In this document: positions 10,376 through 22,589 of the stretch, piece after piece
Layout of the letters: each line of letters begins with the position of its first letter
How positions within the stretch are numbered: position 1 is the stretch's first letter
Source of the DNA: Hirundichthys speculiger
Lineage: Eukaryota > Chordata > Actinopteri > Beloniformes > Exocoetidae
Assembly: GCA_018398805.1 (NCBI GenBank)
Contig: JAGFBZ010000339.1
Span: forward strand, 186,001 to 250,000
Direction: 5' to 3'
Length of the DNA: 64,000 nt
Position numbers and translations under genes: made by a program
Notes under the pieces: model-generated
What the model saw: only the letters and a program-made list of their open reading frames with translations
What the model was told of the DNA's origin: nothing
The model's database searches: none

Positions 10376-12289
10376 GGGCTGTTTCAGAAGTTTTTTTTTT
10401 TTTTTAAAGACAAACTTAAAAAAGTTATGTCCAAGTCACTCTCTCATTCAAAGTTTGCTACCCGCTCTGTCCTTTGTGTTCCCTCCCTGTCAGTGCTGTG
10501 TAATAGGAGTTATTTTCATCCCTGTCTTTCCGTGACTGTGGCTGCTGGATGGCTGAATATTTACATTTTTCACTCACTGGTGACCTTTCTCTGTTGCCGC
10601 TCTGGGAGCTCCAGTCTCCTTGCTGCTCTGCTGTTGACAGACTATTGCCTGCAAATCTCATATGGACACAGCAAATGGTACATAGGGAGTTAGGAACTGA
10701 GGATCAGGAGACTTAAGGAATGTGGAAAAAGTAGTGACTCAGAAAGGTTCTAACCACACTTTCTGAAAGAGACAGGTGTTGAAGGTCTCACTACATCTTC
10801 AGAGATAAGAAGTTAAGTGTAATTGTTAACCTATCGTATCAAAACAATTGTACTTTCTTGTCAGTCCTGATGGTCTGAAATAAAGAGCTTAAAAAGAGAT
10901 ACAACTCTGGATGTCCATTAACATTTCAACAGATAATGAATAACATTCCAATAAATGCATTTTTGCGAGGAAATGTTTTGGTTTAGCAGCAGAGGGTACT
11001 GTTGCCTTTAAATGAGTGAATGTGTTAGTTGAACATATGCAACTCAGAGCCTCAGGAGATGTGTCAAAAGATTTGCTGAGCGGTGGAAGAGGTGAGGGCC
11101 AAGGTTTCACACTAGACAGTTGTTCTTAGTTGATGCTCCAGAGTAACCAGAGAGAGAAGTTGAGTCGGTGAACTCCTCAAAGATTGATGAATGTTTATGT
11201 AAGTGATTCTTGGAACGAGCAGAGAAAATGAGGACTGAAAATGAACGCTGTAGTTTAGAAAAGTGAGTGACCCTGTGTGACCCCCACTGTGCCGTTATCT
11301 GCTTGTTGTGCAGTCTGAAAGGCATGTTTTTTAATGTCTGCATGTCCATGTGCAGAGTTTGTGTCAAGCATAACATTGGCCTAATTCTCCTGGGAACTGT
11401 AGCTGTTTCATTCCACCTGTCATGCTTTCTTTAGGACTGACTGACAGCAGCGCTACATTTTTCAAGTCAGTCAAAGCAAAATGATAAAACCATGCCCATG
11501 TATTAGTTGAAATTATTACTTAACATTTGACCTTCTCTATAATGGCCCTGGAACACATTCCAACTATAGCAATTGCACATTTGTGATTTGCAAAATCTAA
11601 TGTTGCTGTCCTCACATCTAAAATACTACAACTTTGGATAATATCTGTGATTTATTCCACCACATTAGTTTTAACCCAAATTAATAAAGCCAACATAGAG
11701 GACTGGGGATTTTGTCCACAATCATTAGAAGCTAATTAGCAGCCGGTATTTCAATCACATCGATACAATTTTGTGCAAGAGCAATTAGTACTAAAGAAAT
11801 AAACAAACCTTACATTAAGCTATTAAAATTTGATGCAAACACATTGTGTTGCAGTTTCTGTGCTTAAAAGATGCCGCAAGTCCAAATGGTCAAAAGAAGC
11901 TCTTAATGGTACCAAATTAGTGAAATACCCAGTACCTCTAATTATTAAAAAAAAAAAAACGCTAGAAAATGAGAAGTTTGGTACTGACTTACTGACAGAA
12001 CTAACAAGAGATGAGCATGCTTTTTATCTGCCAGAGTTGCCATTACTGCCATTACACAGAAGGCCAACACAGACGTAAAACAAGCAGATATCTGAAATGC
12101 TTTGTTTGCTGTTGGAGCACACTGATTATTATGATTAGCACAGTATTTAATAATTGCAAATGCTGTTTTTTTCTCCTATCTTTTACTAAGTCTGCTCTCT
12201 TCTTTTACTGAGAGTCATCATATGGTGGTGGGGAGAAGAAATACAGTTTCCAAACTAGAAATGTTTGGGCCTGCTGCACAAAATGCAGT
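10376..12289. other. Intronic sequence, no gene recognised
   Basis: Starts with a T15 run at 10391-10405. The rest shows no recognisable domain, splice pair or transposon. The 108-codon and 89-codon frames here have ordinary intron composition. Confidence 0.55.
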
Positions 12290-12400
12290 TAGAACAGAAT
12301 GTAATGATTTGCAGATAATTTAAACCCAATGTTTGACTTAAAATAGTGCAAAGACAACATACTAAACACTGAAACTCATAAATGTTATTTAACAAACTCC
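12290..12400 (+). mobile_element. Probable dispersed DNA-element fragment
   Basis: The stretch with AATGATTTGCAGATAATTTA followed by CAATGTTTGACTTAAAATAG and AAGACAACATACTAAACA resembles a widespread fish repeat whose copies read in the same order. Only about 110 bases remain and no terminal repeats or coding sequence are visible. The class is not determined. Confidence 0.4.
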
Positions 12401-13317
12401 TGACTGCAGGTAGCTGGGGTTCTATAAGGATTTGCTTTTAAGAAGTTTTTTTTTTTTTGTTTACAATTCACACAATAAGGTACTGTAACTCGCATTTATG
12501 GAAGTAAGGATGACCTATGTTTAGTGAAAAAAGGTTATTGGGATTGTTGCTGAGCATAAACAATGATTTTCACTTTTGATTCCTACATTATCTAATATTT
12601 TACAATATGAAAGTTTTTTTTGAATTGACAGGAACCCCTTCCCATTTTTTCTAAGCCTTTCTTAAAAGTTCCCTTTCTGTTAGTGATCTGTTGCCAGTGA
12701 ATCTATAAAGCAGATAAATTGATAGACAGACACATCGTGTCCACAAGCTCCTATTCTGTGTGTGTGCTTTATGCTCCCTTAAAACTGTGTGTGAAAATGG
12801 CTGTATCAAGCACCCTCCAACAGTAATGGCTGCCATGCAAAAGGAGAATGATGAGATGTATTGGGTAGGTGATCAAAGGACTACTATTTACAACCACTCT
12901 CAGCCTGCCGACTTGACGACCAACAGTAAGCACACTGTACTGTGCAAGGAACCTCTTCCATCATGCTTTTACTGCCCATCACTGCAGCTGTTAGGCAGGG
13001 GCGATGGCAAAGCTTTTAGCAAACTGAGATACCGTCCTCCTGGCGGATGGCTTGTATGGGCAATGCCATGGGAAAAGTGAATGACCAGGAAAGATAAGGG
13101 AAATGGAGGCTGGGGAGAGAATAGGGCAGGGAGACAGAGGGAGGTGGCGGAGGGTTAGGTTGATGTGAGCCTGCCGGCTGTCAAGAGTAAATGCTTTGGT
13201 TTAATAGAAACTGATATCATGCAACTCATTCAAGTTCATGTGGACAGGTCAGCAGCATATGTGTGTGTGAACTAAAGTAGGGTGAACTGTAAAGAAGGAG
13301 GAGAGGAAAGGAAGAGG
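12401..13317. other. Intron just downstream of the camta1 exon
   Basis: Lies 3' of the exon in transcript sense. It has a T-run at 12447-12458 and G-rich purine sequence around 13081-13155. No coding sequence is recognised. Confidence 0.55.
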
Positions 13318-13323
13318 TCTTAC
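13318..13323 (-). other. camta1: Splice donor of the camta1 CG-1 exon
   Basis: The minus strand reads CAG|GTAAGA at the exon edge, close to the vertebrate donor consensus. It fixes the exon's 3' boundary after a complete Gln codon. Confidence 0.9.
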
Positions 13324-13395
13324 CTGGAGCAGCCAGTAGCACCTACGGTGGAAGGTGGGGATGATGGAGGAGTGGACGTAGCAGCCATACAAACA
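13324..13395 (-). CDS. camta1: camta1 internal exon, part of the CG-1 DNA-binding domain
   Basis: This 72-nt exon encodes 24 residues beginning CLYGCYVHSSIIPTFHRR and ending YWLLQ. That is the highly conserved end of the CG-1 domain core in animal CAMTA proteins (near residues 147-170 of human CAMTA1, from memory). CAMTA proteins are nuclear transcription activators that combine a CG-1 DNA-binding domain, a TIG domain, ankyrin repeats and calmodulin-binding IQ motifs. Ile in SSIIPTF fits CAMTA1, whereas CAMTA2 has Val there. The exon begins and ends on codon boundaries. It has a pyrimidine-rich acceptor at 13396 and a GTAAGA donor at 13323, and no stop or frameshift. It is the only piece of the gene in the window. 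Whether this is the camta1a or camta1b duplicate cannot be told. Confidence 0.95.
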
Positions 13396-13436
13396 CTGGT
13401 AGAAGGGTATATGAGAGAGAAAAAGGAACAGAAAGA
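13396..13436 (-). other. camta1: Splice acceptor and polypyrimidine tract of the camta1 exon
   Basis: On the minus strand a pyrimidine tract (CTTTCTGTTCCTTTTTCTCT) runs through ATATACCCTTCTACCAG directly into the TGT codon of the exon. The tract and terminal CAG are standard for a vertebrate 3' splice site. It is broken once by ATATA. Confidence 0.88.
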
Positions 13437-13937
13437 GGACATTACACGACAGCAAAGTGCAGGCAGTAGGCTCACCTCTCAGCTGACCATGACAGCTGTG
13501 ACCTTTGAACCCTCAACCTTTTCCTTCCATATCATAACTCCCACTTGGACCTGCTGGCAGATGGTCAAACTATTGTTCTTGAAAACAAAGACAATGACCT
13601 GGAGAGAGACAGGGAATGAGGTTAACCAGTGAACACCTCAGCACTGTCCCAGTATCTCCATATGACTCCTTTACTTTTCTGTCCACTCCTGGATTTATAG
13701 CCATGTTTGCCAGCAATGCAGTTTGTGTTACTGTATTATTAACACTTTCTCTTGCAATGAGTAGTTTACTAGAATTCAATTTCAAAAACAGTAATTATAC
13801 TAATACTTAACCATGGAAGTAATGATGTGTTTATGCCTTACCAGAAGAAATGATGATGTGAAGTCACATCAGCTTCACTATTCAAAGAATGAGTTACACT
13901 TTCAATAGCTGGATCTTTCCATCATTTCTGTTTTTCT

Positions 13938-14163
13938 CGGTCAAAGATACAAAGAACATTGTTGCCCGTTGTAAACTTTGCACTGGCAGCAAAATGCTTT
14001 CAGCCACAAAAAATACAACATCTAATTTATTGAAGGATCTGATACAGCAGCACAGCAGTGATGTCAAACGTCACGGTGGTGGAGAGGCAATAAATGGAAA
14101 AGATCTGAAGAGGCATGTTGCTGCCTGCATCTCATCAGGTTTGGGATGTTTTGCAGCTGGTTG
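13938..14163 (+). mobile_element. hAT-type BED zinc-finger remnant
   Basis: The plus strand stays open over a BED-finger-like peptide: SVKDTKNIVARCKLC, then SATKNTTSNLLKDLIQQH. The Cys-X2-Cys pair is intact. The usual first His of the finger (in the family's KHL motif) is Asp here (codon 14036-14038), while the second His is kept, so zinc binding is probably lost. BED fingers sit at the N-terminus of hAT transposases and of the ZBED genes derived from them. No transposase core or terminal repeats follow. The open frame extends upstream to 13889 without similarity. It is most likely a hAT fossil lying about 540 bp from the exon. Confidence 0.68.
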
Positions 14164-16850
14164 ATGATCTCCAAGCAAAGTAATTTTTTTCTTCAAATAA
14201 AGTGAAGTTGGTTCTAAAAGAAGCTGGCTAAACATTTTTCTTTTTTTTCTTTTGAAAGGGTTGTGTAAGGAATAACGTAACTTTTAAATAAGGTAGAAAT
14301 TACTAAAAGTGACTTATTACACTCCCTCAGTAACTTGCCCAACACCTCCAATATCCCGCCCTGCTTGAGAGGCACCCTAGATAAAATGATTCACATACCC
14401 CCTTACTCCCCACCTCACCCTCGAAGCAACCCAGCACCTAACTAAAACACAATGTTATTAATATCTTTATTGTAAACAGATAATATTGTGCCTGGGGGCT
14501 CATTACTGTGAAAAGAGCAAGCCTGGGCTGATAACGCCTCATGGTTTCTGGCAGAATTGCCGAGAGACATTGTTCACCAGCCAGCAGCTCAGGTAAATGC
14601 ACTGAGACAACCCAAGCCCGGATCTTCTTCCATCTCCTCTCTTCCCAAGTCAAACTCTTATGACATGTGGCTCCCAGGTGCACTAAAGGGATGGCTGGGC
14701 TTTTTCTTCTGTACAATAGAAACATCAGTCCACAGCGCTCTATGTTTTCAAGGCCTTTAACAATTGGCTGCGGACTGTTATTTCATAGCAGTACGATATT
14801 TGAGAACAAGGTAAGATAGGTTGCTGTTAAGACAAGAAGCTTTGCATTTACATGAGTAACAAAAGCAAAAAGGTTGAGAGTCTTGAAGCTTCATGCAAAT
14901 CCTCTTCAACTCAAATGAAAGGAAATGAGGACAAATCACTGCTGGGCAGGAAACACTCAAACAGATATGCACCTACATCTATTCTTCAAGTCCCAGATAC
15001 ACACATGGAGATACTAACACAGGATTATTCAGCAGCTGTGTTGTATGTATTCAATAGGTTAAGGTGGGTGGGTTTCCTGGGGTGCTGTAAACAAATATGC
15101 AGCATTGAGGGGACCAGGGTAGGGGAAAAGGAGAAGGATGTCTTAGTATGGGGATGTTGGACTACATTGCTTGGAGGACCATGTGATAAATAGGTCCCTT
15201 GAAGTGTTCGATGTGCCTGTCTTGCTTAACTAAAACAGAGGCTGGTCCAGATAATCATCAATTTGCTAACATCAAACTGTCTCATACCAGACCGATGAAC
15301 AGCTACACAGACAAAGCACGTGGATGGCTAAGAAAAAAAAAACAAAAAACCATATCTCAAGATGTACAAACACTTGTGTGGTTGTGTGCATCCAACACGC
15401 TTGCATGTAGAGAGATGAACTGACAGAACACATCAGCTCTCACTGCCTTCACATGAATTTGTTAGCGGATTTCAGTTGTACCAAAACTCTGCTTGTGAGG
15501 GTTTGAGATGGTGAGCGCATGCAGACCGGCTCCTGTTCTCATGTTCTGGCTGTACTGTCATCCATTACAGCTGTCTGGAAGAGGATGCATGCCTCCTCCC
15601 ACTCCCATAGCTCTGCCATCCATTACTCTACGCTGGCAACGGACAGACACTTCCTCCCACACCCACAGTGAATTGAACATCACATTACTGCAGTCAGCCA
15701 CAACAGCTACACACGTTTCTACTGTGCAAGTTTGTGAGTATTTACGTCTCACAAACTGTACTTTGTGTGCTTTCAAGGGATTAGTGATGCAATGCTGTAT
15801 GCCTGTCTATAAAGCATTAAACTGTTTATGCTTTTCACCACAGCCTTGTGTTGCAACATTTTGTGAAAGGTGCTTACAGACAGAAATGTCAACATCGCCT
15901 ATTCATCACTTCACGTAATGTGCCATTCCCAATGCTGAAACTCGAATAATTGCATTCATTTTCACTTTAAAAAAAAAAAAAAAACATACTTTTATAAAAC
16001 CCATATTGTGCTGATTTTCAGGTTAGGAATTTTGTTTCGATGGTTTACTAATAGAGGTTTAGTTGTATTAATATTCATAAGCCCCTTTTTTTCTTCTTTT
16101 TTTTTGTCATGCTAAACATTCCTGTTTACACCTTCTTTTTGAAATGATTAGACGTAGCACCTGTCAGTTTAAGGCACCCTTTCCAAAATCCTTGGGCTGT
16201 TTTGGCTGGTCAGCTGATTGATCAGAAATCACTAAAAGCAGCAGCTGCTTACCCTTTGTTTGTGGTAAACAAACTAGCCGCTTAGCAGGTATTATGCAAA
16301 CGACCTACGTAGTGATGTCAGAAAAAAAAAGGAAGAAAAGACTGGACTATAAATTAGGCATTTGAGGCAGCTCAGAAGCGGTGTCATGGGTTCCCTTTGG
16401 TGTGGGCTTTGAGACTGCAGGTTTTTTACAGGCACAAAAAGCAACCTAATGCACTAAGGTAAAGGAAATTGTAAAAAGAAAATTCAATACGACTTTAAAT
16501 GCTATTTGTATGCTTAAAAAAAACGTACTGAACATTTTTTCATATATCAGGGTTAATACAGTTCTAGTCCAACACACTGTCTGCTGATAATGAGCTGCAG
16601 TCTGGCGGTGTGAAGCTGGACAGTGTAACGCTATGGCATGCTGCTCAGGATTGACAGGTGTACCAGTGTAACAGGCCTATGTGACTAGGGTGACTGGGAG
16701 AGTGAATAAATTAGCCCTCAGGCTGCTATCTTTTCTCTCTGTTTACTCCATTACTCAACCACACAAAGCAGCAGGCCAGACAAACAAGCAGCTTAAAGCA
16801 TAACACAACTGTTGCACCTGTCAGTGCCAATATACAGTGGACATCAAACA

Positions 16851-16854
<4 letters not shown>
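14164..16854. other. Intronic sequence with a candidate non-coding element
   Basis: No coding exon is recognised. There is an A-run at 15969-15984 and A-rich sequence at 16321-16340. The stretch 14480-14660 is more complex and GC-balanced than its surroundings and is listed separately as a possible conserved element. Confidence 0.5.
14480..14660. promoter_or_regulatory. Possible conserved non-coding element
   Basis: This block is free of simple repeats, balanced in base composition, and stands out from the low-complexity flanks. Such blocks in CAMTA1-type giant introns are often deeply conserved enhancers. The call is by eye only. Conservation has not been tested. Confidence 0.22.

Positions 16855-16884
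<30 letters not shown>
16855..16884. repeat. (CA)15 microsatellite
   Basis: Perfect CA repeat. Confidence 0.95.
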
Positions 16885-16886
<2 letters not shown>

Positions 16887-19681
16887 CTTTCTGAGGCCTC
16901 ACTCTCACACAAAATCCCACCAATCCACCCTCTCTAGCACACAAATTGACACTGAATTCCTAAACACAAAACACAGCCAGAAGCAATAAACACATAAATA
17001 CTGACATATAAACATACTATTACACTTATGCACTCAGCCTTACGTACTCTTGTACAATCACCATGAACTAAGATAGAAAGACCATCCAAAATCATTTTGA
17101 TAGCGCAAGCACACCCGTATGAGCGAAGCTCATCAGAGTAGAGTGCTTATCAGTAATACAGACGCACATCAGTTACTGGTGTTTCTGCTGCTTTCTGCAT
17201 GCTGAGTGTCTTGGTGACAACATGACAGCAGAAGAACCATTATTTGCCGTCTATGGGTTGTGACAGATGACAGCGCATCACGGGGTGAGCAATTAAACGA
17301 TAACTATACACACATACACCCATAATCTCTCATACAAAGGGCAGTTTCCCAGTGTGTAATTTTGAAAAGCCTTTTGCACGCCGGTGCGAGCATGGTGAAA
17401 GGAATACATGCATGCTACGCAGATGCAGAACAGATTTGCAAAGATCAACACAGTCTCATGCATATGACTGTCTTATTATTGTGCTATTGTGTTCATAAAT
17501 GAGATGCAGAAGAATTCACGGAAAGCTTGCCCATGGGGTATGCATGCACTGTCACTGCAGACGGTGGGGAAGGAAAAAGAGCTACAGCGACATGTGTCCT
17601 CCAAAGTCAGACACTGATGCAGCAAATTCATTTGGTGCCGTCACTCATGCAAGCAGTCAAGGCAATGAAATGCCGACATGACCTAATGAAAAGGTTTTAT
17701 TGCACGGGCTAAAAGTGCACCTCTTGGGGTGCCATCATGGGTTGAGCCGGATCGTGCTTCACACGGGGCACACATGCCAGACAATTTCTCCATGAGAAAT
17801 TAAAGCAGTGCCACCATTTGATACCCATCCTGCCTCTGGAGGCCGTAACTGCCCGTCGCCAGCCTGTTGCCGTGGCAACATCTCGCTTACATTCATCGAT
17901 CACAGCTGACAGCTGTCAGACACAGCTAGAGATGGGCCGGTAATGTGAAAAGTCTATAAAAGCAAAGCTGGTGAGCAGACACACAGTTATAGTGACACTG
18001 AGAGAGGGGAAAACTCTCTCATTAGGCCATAATAATGTGTGGAGACAGTCCTAATCAGAGCGTGGCACCTTATTTATGTTGGCAATTCGCTGTTTTCCTG
18101 CTGCGATGCAAATGTCCCACTGTCAGAGGTTGTCACACATTTGTCTTTTCTGTTGGACTGTCAGTCTCAGAGGGAAGAGTACGGATGCTTACTTACTGCC
18201 CCACAAGAATATGCACATGCTGTACATCGATAACTTGGCTGACATTTACTAGAGAAAACTTTTGCGTTTGACTTTTTAAATTAGATTTCCCCTGTCCAAC
18301 TTGATTCTACATTGTCTGGCAAGTTCTTTCTATGATAGTTTTACATCTGACCCACGTTTTATTGTTTTCTCAGTCAGCATTTGTTACCACACATCGACAC
18401 ACATAATCATCTGCTGAAACTTGTCAGCTTTTACTTTATTGAATAACTTTATTTGGATCAGTATATACAGTGTATGGATTTGTTGACACGAATCTCCACC
18501 TGGTAAAGCCACTTCACACTCACTGCTTCATTAGAGGCAAAGTATCATTTTGTGTGTTTGTACCTCTGCTCGTGTGCACGTTTGCATGTCTGTTCACATG
18601 GCTGCCTGGGGCAGGTGATAATGCCTGGGGCACAGTAGCATAAATAGACCTCACCAAGCAGCCAATCAGACAGTACTATCAAACCTTATCCATGGAGGGA
18701 GGAAAAAAAATCCATACTCAATAGAGATTCGAGGGCCACGCAAAATTCAAACTAGCCTGGCCATTGACAGCATTCTTGATGACTATTGATCAGCCAACGA
18801 TTTCTAGCTCTAGACAAATGTGATTAGATGACTTAGGGCTGAAAAGTGCCACTTCCACTTTGGAGGATGGGCTCATTTTCGACTGATACCACAATGCTCT
18901 GTGTTTTACCTACTGTTTTTATAGCCATCCACTCTGCTCTATTCCATCCAATCATTCGGTTGGAATCAAATTATCTATAGTGTCTAGTAGGGTGGCACTA
19001 TGCCCAGAATACCCACAATATGCAGTATATTAGTTTCATTTTTGATTCAGAGGGAAAAGTGTGGCTCTGGTCTGGCAGTGACACAGTAAATGTGGCTCTA
19101 ATCCCATTTACTGTGTGCCTTATTAAAAATCTTCCTTTACATGCCTCTAAATGAGCCACAACTTGTAAAGTTGTAACAGTATAATTTTTCAGTGCATCTT
19201 CAGACATAAGCAACAGTTGATGAGACATTATACATAATAAATCAAAGGAGGCTTAGATTTATCTCCCCAGTCCTATCCATTGGACCAGCTGCAGCCTCTA
19301 AATCAGTCAAAACTGAGCAGGCTACAAAATGAATTGGCAGGCTGCTCCTGAGATGAGGAGAAAAATGGAAAACAAACCTAAATTCCTCAACAAAAGCAAA
19401 ACAAATGATGCTCTGGAAAAAAAAGAATGCATGTGTTATGGAAATGAGTGTCTCTAAAAATAGTATGCTCATTGTAAAATAAACACAAATAGTTGATATA
19501 CAGGCCCTGAGGAGGAGAATAATTAGCCACGTTGGACGCGTAAACACAGTTATACATCAAGTTCAAAAGGAAAGCAATAACAGGACTGAGGCATTTTGAG
19601 AGAAACCCCAGACCACTTGTAACGCTGAAGACCATAACTCTGTTTTGCTTCATTCCTGAGGCTCAGGAAAACAACAAATTC
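16885..19681. other. Intronic sequence, no gene recognised
   Basis: Unique intron sequence. It includes an E-box palindrome at 17903-17919 and a CTATAAAAGC string near 17953 that resembles a TATA box but has no supporting promoter context. Confidence 0.5.
17903..17919. promoter_or_regulatory. Overlapping E-box palindrome
   Basis: The sequence CAGCTGACAGCTGTCAG contains two CAGCTG E-boxes seven bases apart and a perfect 14-bp palindrome (CTGACAGCTGTCAG). CAGCTG is a binding site for bHLH factors. Function here is inference. Confidence 0.3.
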
Positions 19682-19705
19682 AACACACACACATACACAC
19701 ACACA
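19682..19705. repeat. (CA)n microsatellite
   Basis: Short CA repeat with one TA interruption, followed by an A/C-rich stretch to 19720. Confidence 0.85.
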
Positions 19706-21989
19706 AACAAAACAAAAAAAGCAGAGACACATTTTCTGGAGGAAACTGTAATGATGAAGTTGGGTAGTTGAGAGATATGCATTGAGCAGAGAGAGAAACA
19801 CAAGTGGGATAGGGGAAAATGGGACAGATGAAGACTAGAAGTAGAAAGATAGATGAGGGGATGTGGGGTTTACAGGGATGCTTTTGCACATACCAGGGGA
19901 AGCACATGCACATGCCCATGCACGTCTGTCTCCCTGACTGAAGACACAGTGTCTGTTGATGCTAATGCTAGCCAGCTGGGCTCACGGCCAAAGGCATTAA
20001 GTGAAATCGAATTCCACCAAACTAGCTTTAATCAGCAGGTTTTTAAGGTTAGAATTACTTTCCCTCTCCTCCGGCTTGCTGGCCAAGGTGAAAGCAGACA
20101 CAGGCGGGGGCTGGGCTCAGTTAATGGGGTGGCGGGGTGGCACAGGCCCTACAGCATGCCACTCTGCCCAAACACACTGAGGCACAAAAACACAAAAGTA
20201 GAAAAACAGCTACACACTTTGGGTGTGTATCAAGTCAAAAAAAATGATGTCAGAAAAAGAAAGTCATTTTACTGGCTGTTGCATACATACAGCCCAGTGA
20301 CTGGGCTGCATGTATGCAACACACATACAAGGGAACACATACACAGCTTGTGATAATGGCAGACTGGGGTACACAAATACAAAATCATATATTATCCCTC
20401 ATCATTCTTATGATAGTAATCGACAAGTTTTGTCCTGCACCGATCAAGTCTCGAAGTCAAAGCACTAATCTGTGTATGACTCTGTTTTGTTACTTTAGCT
20501 ACATCTTCCCTGAATACACTAGACAACTTATGAAAGAAAAAAGAATGCTTGAAAACCCGAAAACAAAATGAAAGCTGAGATGGCCGCTGTAGATGAGTGA
20601 ATATGTCAGGCTGTTTGTTATACTTCACATCAGTCGAGGTCCTGCCTTGACCTCAGCCTACTACAGTAGTCAACACATTGATGTCTGTCAACAAAAGGAA
20701 GCTCAGTAAACATTGCAGCACTTCTGCCAGCTTCTAAAAAGTCAAACTCTCTGTATAGTGCTCACACCATGAGAAGAGGCCAACGCATGGTAAGAAATTC
20801 ACCTTTTCCACTTTCCTGTCTCTCACTTTCTCTTGTCCTTGATTGACTTGCCTTCACATATAAGAACTTCCTTTAGAGACACATTCACTAACTAAACAAA
20901 GTAATTTCCTTGTTTTTTAAATGCTTGAAGAGCTGCATCTTAACTCAGCTTTAAAAGTGTACGCGAGGCCAGAAAATCATGGAAATGGGAGCAATGACAA
21001 GTTTGAAATGGAAATAAAATATTTATGTAAAAGATAAAATTACAAATGGAAACAGGCCATTATCTGAAGATACCACTTTCTTATCACCTGACCTCTGAGC
21101 TGGCCTCCAGATCGCCTGTCTAGAACAGACATGTGAAAGTGTCTTGCAATAGAAAGAGTAATGAGCATCTGTTAGCATTACTAGCTTGGCAATGTCAAAC
21201 ACAACAGGCACTTCATTCGATTAAGAGTTGAGTAATGGACATGGCAAAAGGTTATGGAGACAGAGTTTAAAGGCACAAGGCCAGAGGTCATGTTTTTAGC
21301 TGTCATTTTTAGTGGGTAGGGAAACAGCTGAGCCCGAGAGGATTTTCTTGTGTCTAATCTCTTCACTGCCCTCAGTGAAACACAAATGCAAGTGCTGGAG
21401 AATTGCCAGAGAGGTCAACAAAAACATGCATTCATACCTTCGAGGAAAAACTGACAACGGGGTTAAAGGTACAAGTTTAGCTATGTGCAAACTAAGATAA
21501 AGGCTCAACAAAAAGCTCGGCTGTTCTTATTTTAACAACAAATTAATAGTGGCATCACACCGGTGAGACTGATGCTGCTTATTAAACATCAGTGGCAATG
21601 TCTGAGTTGGTCTCACTGCCTATTAACCTTCCCTTGTGTTAGCTCAGGTAAGGATAAAAGTGCCACTGTGTGTGGAATAGGGAGCACGTTCTCTGAATTA
21701 ATGAGAGCAAACATCCAAGCCACCATTTCCCCTGAAAATGCACACGGCGGAGACCTCCTCAAGATGACATCACAAGCTCGGGTTCCCTGCCATGGATTAT
21801 GCCAGGCAGACATGCCGTCTAATTGTAAGAAGGAGCCCAAATTTCTGACGCTGCACAGTTCTGTTCAGGCTGATTAGCAGACACTCATGCCCTCTCCCCT
21901 TGCTGTGATCTATAGGCTTTCAAAATTTCTAATACCACCAGTGTAAGCAAGGAGGAGCTGAGAGAGACCGTAAATCATGACACGTCCTA
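19706..21989. other. Intronic sequence, no gene recognised
   Basis: Includes the longest open frame in the window (166 codons, plus strand, 19853-20353). It has no domain, no splice signals and no resemblance to a known protein, and I regard it as chance. A strong hairpin lies at 20278-20320. Confidence 0.5.
20278..20320. repeat. Near-perfect 20-bp inverted repeat with 3-nt loop
   Basis: Arms at 20278-20297 and 20301-20320 pair at 19 of 20 positions around a TGA loop. The loop is too small for a usual microRNA precursor. It may be a palindromic insertion or a cruciform-prone site. Confidence 0.8.
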
Positions 21990-22390
21990 CTGAGTGCAGG
22001 AGAGAAAAAAAAGAAAAAGATGGATGGAGAGAAAGACAGAGAGTGAGTTACAGAGAAAAATATTCAGCTTCTATGGAAACATGAGGGAGGGAGAAGAATG
22101 GAGAAGGGGACGATATGAAGGGAAAGGGAGCGGTGCACAAATAGAGGGGAGAGGAGCACATATCAAGGAGACATGAAAGAGTTAGAGAGGAAAGAAGAAA
22201 GAAAAGGAGAGGAGATATGATTACCAAGGAAACAGCAAGAAAAAACTCCTGCCGGGGAGAAAGAGACAGAGTGTGTGGAGGAGACAAAGCAGAGAAAGAG
22301 CATGGGGGAAGAAAGAGAGTGGGAGGACTGAGAGAAACAGAGAGAGAGAGACAGAGAGAGGAGAGGATAGAATGAATGCTAACAGGGAGC
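21990..22390. repeat. GA-rich purine tract (long)
   Basis: About 400 bases of strongly purine-biased plus strand with GAGAGA and GGAGAGG units. Open frames across it on both strands are composition artefacts. Confidence 0.8.
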
Positions 22391-22589
22391 CCAAACCAAG
22401 AACTGAGGCTTTATCCTTCACAGGCGGAGGAGCAACAATCGCAAACACATTTTCTCTCGCCCTGGCCCTAAGAGAGATAAAAAAGCAATTTGTATTCTAT
22501 TCCTATTCAGCGTCGCTTGGCCTGTTTCTCTGCCTGCATATTTGTAAACACAGCTTTGTCAGAGCAGCTTAATCTTCTCAACACAAACA

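Larger units (their letters stand above)
1..13323 (-). other. camta1: camta1 intron downstream of the CG-1 exon (partial)
   Basis: This is the minus-strand intron that starts at the GTAAGA donor beside 13324 and runs off the left edge of the window. The next CG-1 exon of CAMTA proteins begins with the conserved NPDIVLVHYLNVP segment. I looked for it on the minus strand and did not find it, so the intron is at least 13.3 kb. It contains only simple repeats, decayed transposons and one unproven candidate exon. Calling it intron is an inference from the single recognised exon. Confidence 0.8.

Noticed and set aside
17950..17966. TATA-box-like CTATAAAAGC
   Set aside because: No initiator, CpG island or downstream exon is visible. 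AT-rich introns contain such strings by chance.
19853..20353. Longest open frame in the window (166 codons, plus strand)
   Set aside because: No recognisable domain, ordinary intron composition, and it spans the palindrome at 20.3 kb. No splice sites or promoter support it.
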